A DNA stretch of 64,000 nucleotides from Pseudolysobacter antarcticus (GCF_004168365.1 NZ_CP035704.1:2914001-2978000), one strand, 5' to 3'. Numbered from the stretch's first letter, positions 1 to 9,155 are shown. Notes: generated by a model from the letters alone, not told the origin. Translations and numbers: made by a program.

Positions 1-465
1 GCGATTCAGCGTGGACAGAAACAGTCCGCCGCCGGGTTTCAGCAGGCTCGCGCACGCCGCGATGATGCTGGCCGGATCCGGCACATGTTCGAGCATTTCC
101 ATGCAGGTGATGGCATCGAACGAACCCGGCGATTCTTCAGCCAGCGCCTCGACGCTGATCTCGCGATAATCCACCGTATGACCGGATTCCAGCAAATGCA
201 GGCGCGCGACTTCGAGCACACGCGGCGCCAGATCGATGCCCGTGACATGAGCGCCAGCAGCGGCCAGCGCCTCGCTCAGAATACCGCCACCACAACCGAC
301 ATCAAGCACCTGCGCGCCGCGCAAATTCGCGCGTTCGGCGACATATGCCAGCCGCACGGGATTCAGATCGTGCAGCGGCCGCGACTCGCCCGCGTCATCC
401 CACCAGCGACTGGCGAGACGATCGAACTTGGCGGTTTCGGCGGGATTGACGTTTTGGTTGATCAT
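1..465 (-). CDS. ubiG: Ubiquinone biosynthesis O-methyltransferase UbiG, N-terminal 155 codons (cut by window edge)
   Basis: SAM-dependent methyltransferase that performs both O-methylation steps of ubiquinone synthesis at the inner membrane. The visible part opens with [20 protein letters not shown] and HDLNPVRL (residues about 32-39), both typical of UbiG, followed by the class I SAM-binding motif VLDVGCGGG (about 53-61) and GIDLAP. It reads through to base 1 with STLNR, so roughly the last third of the protein lies outside the window. The ATG at 465 is the first start in frame. It is the last gene of a minus-strand run efp-mtaD-lipoprotein-ubiG; mtaD next to ubiG is common in gammaproteobacteria. 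Confidence 0.93.
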   Translation of the reverse strand, partial: MINQNVNPAETAKFDRLASRWWDDAGESRPLHDLNPVRLAYVAERANLRGAQVLDVGCGGGILSEALAAAGAHVTGIDLAPRVLEVARLHLLESGHTVDYREISVEALAEESPGSFDAITCMEMLEHVPDPASIIAACASLLKPGGGLFLSTLNR

Positions 466-558
466 TGATGCTGTGTTCGTTGGTGAAAGTGCAGTTCGCG
501 CTTGCCCGAAAATACCAATCAAAGATCTTCGATACTTAGTGCGTATCAGCGCAGTTCG

Positions 559-1047
559 TTAACTTGCGGGCGAGCCTATCCACTGATGAGTATCAAGGAT
601 CGAATCGATCTGTTGTCCCAATCGATCAATACGCTGAGTCTCGTCTTTCACAGAACCCCACGTGCAACCGTTAGAAAACGTAACTTCTTTTGCTTTTGAA
701 TCCGCCGCAACCTTGATCGTCATCAGCGACGAATCAGTGATTGTCATTTCGCCGCAGCCGTCTTTTTGAGTGATGTACTGATTTTTCAGTTGCTCGATAT
801 GCGCATCGCGTACGACTTTTACAATTTCCCGATATTTTTCCAGACTAATCGAAGATTTGCTGTCACCCAAAACGCGAACCTGCTTGTAGCCCTGAAACAA
901 TACGTTGCCATCCGGCGAGACAGTCACGGTGTAGCCCCATCGCGACAACGTAACGGTAAAATCATTTGAATCCACCCAGGATTTCGGTTTAACCAGTGTG
1001 CAAGAACTTACGCACAGAAAGAACAAAATCAGGCTGAAACTTTTCAC
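559..1047 (-). CDS. Small lipoprotein, DUF6438-like
   Basis: 162 residues starting at GTG. An N-terminal hydrophobic stretch ends in VSSC, a plausible lipobox, so the mature protein is probably a lipid-anchored periplasmic or outer-membrane protein. The body (VTLSRWGYTVTVSPDGNVLFQG, shortened here, and a later KDGCGEMTITD segment) resembles the DUF6438 family, whose function is unknown. Base composition is visibly lower in GC than the neighbours. It starts 9 bases after the mtaD stop and sits between mtaD and ubiG, which suggests a lineage-specific insertion into that operon. The family call is from memory of the fold pattern and is moderate. Confidence 0.7.
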   Translation of the reverse strand: MKSFSLILFFLCVSSCTLVKPKSWVDSNDFTVTLSRWGYTVTVSPDGNVLFQGYKQVRVLGDSKSSISLEKYREIVKVVRDAHIEQLKNQYITQKDGCGEMTITDSSLMTIKVAADSKAKEVTFSNGCTWGSVKDETQRIDRLGQQIDSILDTHQWIGSPAS

Positions 1048-1056
1048 TGTGATGAC

Positions 1057-2403
1057 TCAAGCCGAACTGGCAATACGCGTCTGCCACATCTGTGCCTTGG
1101 TCATCAGCTCGCGAATATCCATTCCGACCAATACACGATTTTCCAGCTTGCGCACGCCAGCGATCCAGACATCGCTAACCTGATGCCGCCCCGCGGCATA
1201 GACGAGCTGCGAGATCACGTTGTACATCGGCGACGTTTCGATATCATCAAGACGCACGGCGATCAGATCGGCTTGTTTGCCGGCTTCGATCGAACCGATG
1301 CGATCGCCCCAGCCCAATGCTTTTGCGCCGTTCAAGGTCGCGGCACGCAAGGTGCTGGCTGCATCCCACGCACTCGCATCACCGGCGACGCCCTTGGCGA
1401 GAAATGCGGCGCTGCGCATTTCGCCGAACATATCGAGGTCGTTGTTGCTGGCGCAGCCGTCGGTGCCGAGTGCGATGTTCACACCAGCGCGACGCAGTTG
1501 TTCGGCCGGACAAAATCCGCTGGCGAGTTTGAGGTTCGATTCCGGGCAATGCACGATCGAGACGCCGGCTTCGTGGATCTGCGCGATCTCACTGTCGAGC
1601 AACTGGGTCATGTGCACGGCGATCAAATGGTCGTTGATGATGCCCAGCGACTGCATGCGCGCGAATGGCCGTACGGCATGATCGCGACGCGAATCTTCAA
1701 CTTCCTGCGCGGTTTCGTGCAAGTGCAGATGCACCGGAATATCGAGCTGATCCGACAGCATGCGCAGGCGCTCGAAACTCGCATTGCTCACGGTATACGG
1801 CGCATGCGGCGCGAAGCTCGTGCCGATCAGCGCCTCGCCCTTGAACTCGTCGTGCACGGCGAGCGCCTTGTCGAAATATTCCTCGGTCGATTTCGCCCAC
1901 GCGGTGGGGAATTCGATCACCGGCAAACCGACCATCGCACGGAAACCGTGGCGTCGATACGTTGCCGCGATCACGTCCGGGAAAAAATAATTCTCGTTGC
2001 AGCATGTGGTGCCGCCGCGCAGCATTTCGGCAATCGCCAGCTCGACGCCATCACGCGCGTATTCCGGCCCCATCACTTTTGCCTCGGCTGGCCAGATGTG
2101 CTGTTGCAGCCACGTCATCAGCGGCAAATCATCGGCCAGACCGCGCATCAAGGTCATCGGATTATGCGTGTGCGCATTGATCAGACCGGGCAGCAATACA
2201 TGCTGCGCCAGCTCGACGCGTTTCGCATTCGGCGAACGCTCGCGCGCGAGTTCGATCGGCGCAATGCCGACGATACGATCACCGGCCAGCGCGACGCTGT
2301 GATGTTCCAGCACCACGCCGTGCGGTTCGACCGGAACCACCCAGCGCGCTTCGAGCAGGGTATCGACGGCGTGCGGAGGATGCGACGAATTCACGGACGA
2401 CAT
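1057..2403 (-). CDS. mtaD: 5-methylthioadenosine/S-adenosylhomocysteine deaminase (TRZ/ATZ amidohydrolase)
   Basis: 448-residue metal-dependent amidohydrolase that deaminates methylthioadenosine or S-adenosylhomocysteine in the cytoplasm. Family marks are the metal site NAHTHNPMTLMRGLADD near residue 75, HLHLHET in the middle, SIVHCPESNLKLASG, and the catalytic GTDGCASNNDLDM; the C-terminal IEAGKQADLIAV is the usual amidohydrolase ending. Length matches the family. The start lies 4 bases after the efp stop, so translation is probably coupled to efp. Removing adenosyl by-products next to a SAM-dependent methyltransferase gene (ubiG) makes metabolic sense. Related enzymes act on chlorinated triazines or other aminopurines, so exact substrate preference is inferred. 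Confidence 0.88.
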   Translation of the reverse strand: MSSVNSSHPPHAVDTLLEARWVVPVEPHGVVLEHHSVALAGDRIVGIAPIELARERSPNAKRVELAQHVLLPGLINAHTHNPMTLMRGLADDLPLMTWLQQHIWPAEAKVMGPEYARDGVELAIAEMLRGGTTCCNENYFFPDVIAATYRRHGFRAMVGLPVIEFPTAWAKSTEEYFDKALAVHDEFKGEALIGTSFAPHAPYTVSNASFERLRMLSDQLDIPVHLHLHETAQEVEDSRRDHAVRPFARMQSLGIINDHLIAVHMTQLLDSEIAQIHEAGVSIVHCPESNLKLASGFCPAEQLRRAGVNIALGTDGCASNNDLDMFGEMRSAAFLAKGVAGDASAWDAASTLRAATLNGAKALGWGDRIGSIEAGKQADLIAVRLDDIETSPMYNVISQLVYAAGRHQVSDVWIAGVRKLENRVLVGMDIRELMTKAQMWQTRIASSA

Positions 2404-2407
2404 CCGC

Positions 2408-2974
2408 TTATTTCACGCGGCCGACGTATTCCTTGGTACGCGTATCGACCTTGACCACTTCGCCCTGGCCGACAAACAGCGGCACACGCACGGTCGCGCC
2501 GGTTTCCAGACGCGCCGGTTTGCCGCCGCCGCCGGAAGTATCGCCGCGTACGCCCGGATCGGTTTCAACGATGGTCAGCTCGACAAAATTCGGCGGCGTG
2601 ATCATGAGCGGCGCGCCGTTGAACAACGTGACGATGCACATTTCCTCGCCCTTGATCCACAGCGCCGCATCGGCGACCGCGGTCTTGTCGGCGGTGTGCT
2701 GCTCGAACGTGTCCTGCTGCATGAAATGCCAGAACTCACCATCGTTGTAGAGGTACTGCATGTCGGCGTCCATCACGTCCGCCGCTTCCACGGTATCGGT
2801 GGATTTCATGGTCAGCTCGACCACACGACCAGTCTTGAGGTTGCGATACTTGACGCGCGTGAACGCCTGGCCCTTGCCGGGCTTGATGTAATCGGTATCG
2901 ACGATCGTGCACGGATATCCATCGACCAGAATCTTCTGTCCGTTCTTGACGTCGTTCATGCCATAGCTGGCCAT
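2408..2974 (-). CDS. efp: Elongation factor P
   Basis: 188-residue EF-P, which binds ribosomes stalled at proline stretches and promotes peptide bond formation. The ATG at 2974 is chosen over one seven codons upstream because GGAG lies at the right distance and because it puts the modified lysine at K34 in KPGKGQAF, the canonical number. The three beta-barrel domains are complete, ending in KEYVGRVK. The gene is divergent from epmB, which encodes the lysine aminomutase that makes the beta-lysine for K34. The EpmA ligase that attaches it is not in this window. Confidence 0.97.
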   Translation of the reverse strand: MASYGMNDVKNGQKILVDGYPCTIVDTDYIKPGKGQAFTRVKYRNLKTGRVVELTMKSTDTVEAADVMDADMQYLYNDGEFWHFMQQDTFEQHTADKTAVADAALWIKGEEMCIVTLFNGAPLMITPPNFVELTIVETDPGVRGDTSGGGGKPARLETGATVRVPLFVGQGEVVKVDTRTKEYVGRVK

Positions 2975-3071
2975 AGCGCTTGCTCCGAAGTGCAATCGAG
3001 CCGCAGCGGAAAGCGGCTACAATTGAGAATGTTGTGACATGGCGCCGGCAGTGCCGGCAGTTGGAAACGTA

Positions 3072-4091
3072 ATGATAACCGCAAGCCCCCACTTCGCGCA
3101 GCCTGCACGCTGGCAACAACTCTGGCGCGAGGCGATCAGCGACCCGCATGAACTACTGAAAATGCTCGGACTGAGCCACCTGCAGCAGACCTTGCTGTCG
3201 ACACCGACCAACCAGTTTCCGCTGCGCGTGCCGCGAGGATTTGTCGCGCGCATGCGTTATGGCGATGCAACCGATCCATTGCTGCTGCAGGTTTTGCCGC
3301 AAGCCGCCGAGTTGCTGGAGCTGCCCGGATTCACGCGCGATGCGGTCGGCGATCTGGCCAGCCGCAGTGCGCATGGTCTGCTGCACAAATACCAGGGCCG
3401 CGCGTTGTTGATCGCGACCGGCTCGTGTGCGATCCATTGTCGTTATTGTTTCCGCCAGCATTTTCCGTACGCCGAGGAAACCGCCGCCGCAAACCGCTGG
3501 CATGAGGCGGTAGAGCATTTGCGCGCGGACGATTCGATCAGCGAAGTATTGCTGTCGGGCGGCGATCCGCTGTCACTGGCGACGCCGAAGTTGGCGGAGT
3601 CGACTGCGGCGCTGGCGACGATTCCGCATATCCGGCGCTTGCGCATCCATACGCGCCTGCCGATCGTATTACCTGAGCGGGTCGATGCCGAACTGCTGAG
3701 CTGGCTGACGCGTTTGCACGTGCAGTGCGTGATCGTGCTGCACGCCAATCATGCCAACGAGATCGACGAGTCGGTCGCCGCAGCATGCGCACGTTTGCGC
3801 GATGCTGGCGTGACTTTGCTCAATCAGAGTGTGCTGTTGCGCGGTATCAACGACAGTGCCGATGCGCTGGCCGCATTGTCCGAACGGCTGATCGAGTGCG
3901 GCGTGCTGCCGTATTATCTGCATCAGCTCGATCGAGTATTTGGCACCGCGCATTTCGAAGTCGACGATGTACGTGCGCTCGCGATCATCGATGAACTGCG
4001 CGTGCGGCTGTCGGGTTATCTGGTACCGAAGCTGGTGCGCGAGGTGGCCAGCGCGCCGTACAAATTGCCTTTGCACGACTCGCGAATTTGA
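3072..4091 (+). CDS. epmB: EF-P lysine-2,3-aminomutase EpmB
   Basis: 339-residue radical-SAM enzyme converting L-alpha-lysine to beta-lysine for EF-P modification. The 4Fe-4S motif is CAIHCRYC (C119, C123, C126), preceded by the LLHKYQGRALLIATGSC region usual in the KamA/EpmB family; LLSGGDPL and the C-terminal PYYLHQLD...GTAHF with the PLP-lysine-bearing end (SGYLVPKLVRE) are also present. I start at ATG 3072 (MITASP) because TTGGAAA precedes it; an ATG 11 codons upstream exists but has no clear ribosome binding site. It is transcribed away from efp, with about 97 bases between the two starts, so the pair probably shares a regulatory region. Confidence 0.93.
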   Translation: MITASPHFAQPARWQQLWREAISDPHELLKMLGLSHLQQTLLSTPTNQFPLRVPRGFVARMRYGDATDPLLLQVLPQAAELLELPGFTRDAVGDLASRSAHGLLHKYQGRALLIATGSCAIHCRYCFRQHFPYAEETAAANRWHEAVEHLRADDSISEVLLSGGDPLSLATPKLAESTAALATIPHIRRLRIHTRLPIVLPERVDAELLSWLTRLHVQCVIVLHANHANEIDESVAAACARLRDAGVTLLNQSVLLRGINDSADALAALSERLIECGVLPYYLHQLDRVFGTAHFEVDDVRALAIIDELRVRLSGYLVPKLVREVASAPYKLPLHDSRI

Positions 4092-4178
4092 CGCGGCGTC
4101 GGCAAAACGCGCCAGCACATATGGAATTGCGCGGGCGAATCCGGTAAAACACAAGTCTCCAAAATTTATCTGCACGCC

Positions 4179-6251
4179 ATGACCAAATCCGACAATGTCA
4201 TCAAGTTGCTGTTGATCGAGGACTCGGAAGACAAGGCCGAGCAAATTGCCAGCGATCTGCGCAACGGCGGCATCGCTGTGCAATTGGCCCGTGTCACCAG
4301 CGAGCCAGAATTGATCGAACATCTGCGTACTCGCGCACCGGATCTGATCCTCGCCAACATGGATGCGGCTAACGTCACTCTGGCGCAGGCCAGCGCGGTG
4401 CTGAAACGCAGCACCAAGGACAGCAGCTTGATCGCGATGTCAAAGACCCTCGACACCCAGCGCATGTTGCTGGCGGTGCAATCGGGTGCGTGGGCGCACC
4501 TGCAGCTGGGTCAGCCGGAATTGTTGCAGCACCTCGTGCGCCGTGAGGCGAATAGTCTTTCGACACGTCGTGCGGTGAGCCAGCTCGAAGCGGGATTGCA
4601 CGAATCCGAGCGCCGCTGCGATGCGTTGCTGGATTCGTCGCGCGATCCGATCGCGTATGTGCACGAAGGCATGCACGTACGCGCGAATCAGGCGTACCTG
4701 GAAATGTTCGGTTTTGCCGAGGATGAAATCGAAGGAATGTCGATCCTCGATCTGATCGCGCCGGCCGATGCGGAAAGTTTCAAGACCGCGCTCAAGCGCA
4801 TGGACAAAAGCGTCAAACCGACGCAAACGCTGGATCTAAAGGCGGTGCGCACCGATGGCGCCAACTTCGATGCACAGATCGAATTGTCCAACGCCAACTA
4901 CGAAGGCGAGCCTTGCCAGCAGATTATTTTCCGGCGCCAGGCCGCTAGCGAAGAAGTCGCAAAACAGCTCGAAGCGCTGCGCTCGCGCGACACCGTCACC
5001 GGCCTGTACAACCGCCAGCATTGCGTTGCCGCACTCGAGCGCATCAGCACTAATAGCGGCGCGGAGCGTGGTGATCACGCCTTGTTGCTGATCGAATCGG
5101 ACAACTTCAAGCAACTCACCGATACGCTTGGACTGGACGCCGCCGACCTGCTGCTGAGCGAGCTCGCGCAACTTATGCAACGCCATCTCGGCGCAGACGA
5201 TATCGCCGGGCGCTTCGGCAATCAGACCCTCGGCATGATTTCATCGGCCGGTTCGCTGGAAAAGGTCAACGAGCTCAGTGAAACCCTGCGCAAAGGTTGC
5301 GAAGAACGTATCTTCGAGCTCGGTGCGAAATCCGTCTCGCTGACCATCAGCGTGGGTGTGAGCCTGATTACCAGCAAGGGCACCAGCGCAACCAACGTGC
5401 TCGCGCGCGCCAACGATGCATTGCGCCTCGCGCAGAGCGAAGGCGGCAACCGCGTGCATGTGATCGATCCCGCCGCGCAGGAGAAAGCCGACGCTGCGGA
5501 ATCGCTGCAATGGCGCGACAAGATCAAGAGCGCGCTGAGCAACAACGATTTCCAGCTGCATTACCAATCGGTGGTCAGCCTGCAGGATGCGCCAGGCGAA
5601 TACCGCGAAATGCTGTTGCGCATGCGTGGCCCCGAGGGCGAGATCAAACCGGCGCAGTTCATGCCAGCGGCGCAACGTCACGGCCTGTTGCCGACGATCG
5701 ATCGCTGGGTGATCACACGCTCTTTGATGCTGCTCGGCGAACGCGCGTTCAACAGTCAGGAACATACGTTTTTCATCAAACTTTCGTTGGCGACCCTCGA
5801 AGACGAAAGCCTCGTGCCATGGCTGACCACACAGCTCGAAGCGAAAAAAATCCGCGCCGGCGCACTGGTTTTCGAACTGCCCGAACAAGGTGCGGTGACC
5901 GTGCTGAAAAACGTACTGAGTTTCGTGCGTGGCATCAAGAAACTCGGCTGCAAGTTCGCGCTCGAAGGTTTTGCCGGCAGCCAGACCGGTTTGCAACTGC
6001 TCAAGCACACCGACGCGGACTATTTGAAACTCGATCGTGCCCTCATGCAGGATCTGCCGCGTAACAAGGACAACGAAAGCAAGATTCGCAGCATCTGTGC
6101 GCAGTTACGCGACGCGCACAAACTGACCATCGCCGAGTTCGTCGAAGATGCTGCGAGCATGTCGATCCTGTTCTCGTGCGGCGTGGATTTCGTGCAAGGC
6201 AATTTCCTGCAGGAACCCGAACTCGTGATGTCGGAAGTGATGGGCGCCTGA
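4179..6251 (+). CDS. FimX-like c-di-GMP receptor: REC-PAS-GGDEF-EAL with all catalytic sites degenerate
   Basis: 690 residues in four modules: a receiver-like domain (about 8-120), PAS (about 145-255), GGDEF (about 265-432) and EAL (about 443-686). The phosphoacceptor Asp of the receiver is Asn (N60). The cyclase signature reads GNQTL (347-351) instead of GGDEF. The EAL triad reads EML (477-479), the second EAL asparagine motif is KLS, and the DDFGTG loop is EGFAGS. That pattern matches FimX of Pseudomonas and Xanthomonas, an inactive enzyme that binds c-di-GMP and controls type IV pilus assembly with PilZ. The receptor role is inferred from the family. It stands alone between epmB and htpX. 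Confidence 0.85.
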   Translation: MTKSDNVIKLLLIEDSEDKAEQIASDLRNGGIAVQLARVTSEPELIEHLRTRAPDLILANMDAANVTLAQASAVLKRSTKDSSLIAMSKTLDTQRMLLAVQSGAWAHLQLGQPELLQHLVRREANSLSTRRAVSQLEAGLHESERRCDALLDSSRDPIAYVHEGMHVRANQAYLEMFGFAEDEIEGMSILDLIAPADAESFKTALKRMDKSVKPTQTLDLKAVRTDGANFDAQIELSNANYEGEPCQQIIFRRQAASEEVAKQLEALRSRDTVTGLYNRQHCVAALERISTNSGAERGDHALLLIESDNFKQLTDTLGLDAADLLLSELAQLMQRHLGADDIAGRFGNQTLGMISSAGSLEKVNELSETLRKGCEERIFELGAKSVSLTISVGVSLITSKGTSATNVLARANDALRLAQSEGGNRVHVIDPAAQEKADAAESLQWRDKIKSALSNNDFQLHYQSVVSLQDAPGEYREMLLRMRGPEGEIKPAQFMPAAQRHGLLPTIDRWVITRSLMLLGERAFNSQEHTFFIKLSLATLEDESLVPWLTTQLEAKKIRAGALVFELPEQGAVTVLKNVLSFVRGIKKLGCKFALEGFAGSQTGLQLLKHTDADYLKLDRALMQDLPRNKDNESKIRSICAQLRDAHKLTIAEFVEDAASMSILFSCGVDFVQGNFLQEPELVMSEVMGA

Positions 6252-6308
6252 TTTAGACGGGCGCCTGATTTATTTGCGCAGCGCATGGCTGCGAATTGAT
6301 TTACCGCG

Positions 6309-7196
6309 TCACAGCGCAACCTGGCGCAACGCCGCGATGCGCTCGGCAAGCGGCGGATGGCTCATGAACAGACGCGCGACCTTGCCATCGCCGGAAATGC
6401 CGAACGCCTGAACTTCCTTCGGCAAAGAATTCTCGGTCTGATTGCCCGACAAGCGCTGCAGCGCGGCGATCATCGAGTCGCGGCCAGCCAGCCGCGCGCC
6501 GCCCGCATCGGCGCGAAATTCACGCCAGCGCGAAAACCACATCACGATGATCGAGGCGAATACGCCGAGCACCATCTGCAACACCATCACGATGATGAAA
6601 TAGACGAATCCACCACCGCCTTCGTTGCTGTCACGATTGCCACGCAAGGCCGAGTCGATAACGTTGGCAAGAATGCGTGCGAAGAAGATCACGAACGTAT
6701 TCAGCACACCCTGGATCAAGGTCAACGTGACCATGTCGCCATTCGCGACATGCGTGATTTCGTGGCCGAGCACGGCGTCGATCTCGGTGCGGCTCATGCC
6801 CTGCAGCAAGCCGCTGCTGACCGCGACCAGCGCATGATTCTTGCTCATGCCGGTCGCAAATGCATTCATGTCAGGTGCGCCGTAGATCGCGACTTCGGGC
6901 ATGCCGATACCGGCCTTTTCGGCGTGTTGTTGCACCGTCGTTAGCAGCCAGCGTTCGACTTCGTTCTGCGGCTGCGTGATGACGCGCGCGCCGGTGCTGC
7001 GTTTGGCCATCCATTTGGAAATGGCGAGCGAAATGAACGATCCGCCCATGCCCATCACCGCCGACAGGATCAGCAGGCCGCCGAAATTCATGCCGTGGCG
7101 CGCCGTCCATGCATCGATGCCGGTGATCTTTACCACGATGCTCAACAACAACATGATCGCCAGATTGGTGGCGATGAACAGCATGACTCGCAACAT
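6309..7196 (-). CDS. htpX: Inner-membrane zinc metalloprotease HtpX
   Basis: 295-residue membrane protease that degrades misfolded membrane proteins as part of envelope quality control. Two N-terminal membrane helices (about 5-22 and 38-60) precede the HEITH zinc motif (145-149) in VLGHEITHVANGDMV; two more helices follow (about 157-176 and 193-214) and the third zinc ligand region is FRADAGGARLAGRDSM. SHPPLAERIAAL near the end is typical of HtpX. Length is standard. The ATG at 7196 is the first in frame. It is divergent from gluQRS, with about 110 bases between. Confidence 0.96.
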   Translation of the reverse strand: MLRVMLFIATNLAIMLLLSIVVKITGIDAWTARHGMNFGGLLILSAVMGMGGSFISLAISKWMAKRSTGARVITQPQNEVERWLLTTVQQHAEKAGIGMPEVAIYGAPDMNAFATGMSKNHALVAVSSGLLQGMSRTEIDAVLGHEITHVANGDMVTLTLIQGVLNTFVIFFARILANVIDSALRGNRDSNEGGGGFVYFIIVMVLQMVLGVFASIIVMWFSRWREFRADAGGARLAGRDSMIAALQRLSGNQTENSLPKEVQAFGISGDGKVARLFMSHPPLAERIAALRQVAL

Positions 7197-7308
7197 CGAA
7201 TTGCTCCGCGGTGGATGGGTATTTATTGCACGTCGACAGTTTGCAAACTCTGCGTTAATCCCTCTCGACGCAAATTAAAGTTTGGGTAAACTGAGCCGAT
7301 TTCAAGCT

Positions 7309-8223
7309 GTGCCGGATTTCTTGCCAGTGAACTATCGCGGTCGTTTTGCGCCCTCACCTACCGGAGCCTTGCACTTGGGCTCGCTGCTCGTCGCGGTGGG
7401 CAGCTGGTTGCGCGCACGTTCGCAACGCGGTGTTTGGATCGTGCGTATGGAAGACCTCGATCCCGCACGAGAGGTTCCCGGCGCGGCGCGCGTTATCCTC
7501 GATACGCTGGCGGGATTCGGCCTGTCGTCCGACGAACCGGTTTGGTACCAGAGCCAGCGCGCCGAGATTTATTCAGCCGCATTGATACGTCTGCAAAACT
7601 GCGGTGTGGCATTTTCCTGCGGCTGCAGTCGCAGCGATCTGCAGAAAAATCACGGATTGCATCTGCACAGCTGCGAGGCGCCTGCAAACCCGATTTACCA
7701 ACCCGCATGGCGAGTGCGAGCGCCCGATCAAGTCATGCGATTTGACGATCTGCTGCAAGGCCCGCAACAGCAAAATCTGCGCGCAGAAGTCGGCGATTTT
7801 ATTGTGCATCGAGCCGAAGGTCACGCCGCTTACCAACTTGCTGTGGTGGTCGACGATGCCGCGCAAGGCATTACCGAGGTGATGCGTGGCGCCGACCTGA
7901 TCGATTCGACCGCTCGGCAGATTTTTCTACAGCGCACGCTGGATTTTGCTGTGCCGGATTATCTGCATCTGCCGCTGCTGCTCGATGCGCACGGACAAAA
8001 ACTGTCGAAACAAAACAGTTCGCTGGCGGTGGATGCGCGTGATCCGCTGCCCGCATTGCGCGCGGTGCTCGACTTGCTCGGAATTGCGGCCGCGCGGTTG
8101 CCGCGCGTGGCCTCAGTGGACTCCCTGTTGCATGCGGCCATCACGCTGTTCGATGCGGGCCGATTACCACGTCGCGGCACGCTCGATGAACCAATGCTGC
8201 ACCCGCCCAATGCCAATGAATAA
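7309..8223 (+). CDS. gluQRS: Glutamyl-Q tRNA(Asp) synthetase
   Basis: Truncated GluRS-like enzyme that glutamylates queuosine in the anticodon of tRNA-Asp. It has the class I HIGH-like motif FAPSPTGALHLGSL, RMEDLDPARE, the zinc cysteine region FSCGCSR, and KLSKQN as the KMSKS motif, and it ends without an anticodon-binding domain, as expected. The start is uncertain: GTG 7309 gives the usual short leader before NYRGRFAPSP; TTG 7282 and GTG 7327 are alternatives and none has a strong ribosome binding site. Confidence 0.9.
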   Translation: MPDFLPVNYRGRFAPSPTGALHLGSLLVAVGSWLRARSQRGVWIVRMEDLDPAREVPGAARVILDTLAGFGLSSDEPVWYQSQRAEIYSAALIRLQNCGVAFSCGCSRSDLQKNHGLHLHSCEAPANPIYQPAWRVRAPDQVMRFDDLLQGPQQQNLRAEVGDFIVHRAEGHAAYQLAVVVDDAAQGITEVMRGADLIDSTARQIFLQRTLDFAVPDYLHLPLLLDAHGQKLSKQNSSLAVDARDPLPALRAVLDLLGIAAARLPRVASVDSLLHAAITLFDAGRLPRRGTLDEPMLHPPNANE

Positions 8224-8315
8224 TGCTTGTGTACAATCGCTGGCAGTTCGACTGCGCTCGAAAAATTGAAGCGTGGCGACGCGCAGAATTCATCACATCA
8301 GTTTCGGAGGGAATC

Positions 8316-9056
8316 ATGACAACACGCGTAGCATTGGTCACGGGCGGCACCGGCGGTATCGGTTCGGCGATCTGCAAACGACTCGCCAAACTCGGCCACA
8401 AGGTCGCCACCAACTATCGTGACGAAGCCAAGGCAAAAAGCTGGCAGGCGGCGCTCAAGGCCGAAGGTATCGACGTCGCCATCGTGCCCGGCGATGTTTC
8501 CGATCCGGCCTCGGCCGAGGCACTGGTCAAGGCGGTCGAAAGCCAGCTTGGGCCGATCGATATTCTGGTCAACAACGCCGGCATCACTCGTGACACCACG
8601 TTCCATCGCATGAGCGCATTGCAGTGGCAGGAAGTGATCAACACCAATCTCAACTCGTGCTTCAACGTCACGCGCGCGGTGATCGACGGCATGCGCGGCC
8701 GCAAGTGGGGCCGCATTGTGCAGATCGCCTCGATCAACGGGCAGAAGGGACAGTACGGCCAGGCCAATTACGCCGCATCGAAAGCCGGCATGCACGGCTT
8801 CACGATTTCGCTGGCGCAGGAAAACGCCAAGCTCGGCATCACCGTCAACACGGTTTCGCCAGGCTATATCGGCACCGAAATGGTGATGGCCGTGCCGGAA
8901 GACGTGCGCGCCAAGATCGTCGCGCAGATCCCGGTCGGACGCCTCGGCGAACCCGATGAAATCGCATATGCCGTGACATTTTTGACTGCCGACGAAGCCG
9001 CTTGGATTACCGGCACCAATCTGTCGGTGAACGGCGGTCACTACATGGGTTGGTAG
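8316..9056 (+). CDS. phbB: Acetoacetyl-CoA reductase (PhbB-type SDR)
   Basis: 246-residue short-chain dehydrogenase that reduces acetoacetyl-CoA to 3-hydroxybutyryl-CoA with NADPH in polyhydroxybutyrate synthesis. The cofactor motif is GGTGGIG (10-16); NNAG and the Ser-Tyr-Lys triad in ASINGQKGQYGQANYAASKAG are intact, and the C-terminal NGGHYMGW is characteristic of PhbB. The start at ATG 8316 follows a strong CGGAGGGA. No polymerase or thiolase gene is in the window, so a role in polymer synthesis rests on the family. A 15-bp inverted repeat lies just downstream. Confidence 0.88.
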   Translation: MTTRVALVTGGTGGIGSAICKRLAKLGHKVATNYRDEAKAKSWQAALKAEGIDVAIVPGDVSDPASAEALVKAVESQLGPIDILVNNAGITRDTTFHRMSALQWQEVINTNLNSCFNVTRAVIDGMRGRKWGRIVQIASINGQKGQYGQANYAASKAGMHGFTISLAQENAKLGITVNTVSPGYIGTEMVMAVPEDVRAKIVAQIPVGRLGEPDEIAYAVTFLTADEAAWITGTNLSVNGGHYMGW

Positions 9057-9067
9057 TTTCGGACTAA

Positions 9068-9115
9068 GCGTCGAGGAAACGGAGCGGCGATGCCGTCTTC
9101 CCGTTTCCTCGACGC
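9068..9115. terminator. Perfect 15-bp inverted repeat after phbB, probable hairpin terminator
   Basis: Arms 9068-9082 and 9101-9115 (GCGTCGAGGAAACGG and its exact complement) enclose an 18-base loop. It begins 11 bases after the phbB stop. There is no T-run after the second arm, so it is either a weak or factor-dependent terminator or an mRNA-stabilising hairpin. Confidence 0.5.
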
Positions 9116-9155
9116 CGTCGCCTATAATGTGGCTCCGACTCCAGCCGCAGACGCA

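Noticed and set aside
1183-2454. Open frame of about 420 codons on the plus strand opposite mtaD
   Set aside because: It is the antisense shadow of a GC-rich gene whose minus-strand product has all amidohydrolase motifs; the antisense product is Arg/His-rich with no domain.
9123-9128. TATAAT as a promoter for the small acidic gene
   Set aside because: No acceptable -35 hexamer at 15-19 bases upstream (that area is the arm of the inverted repeat); left as a remark only.
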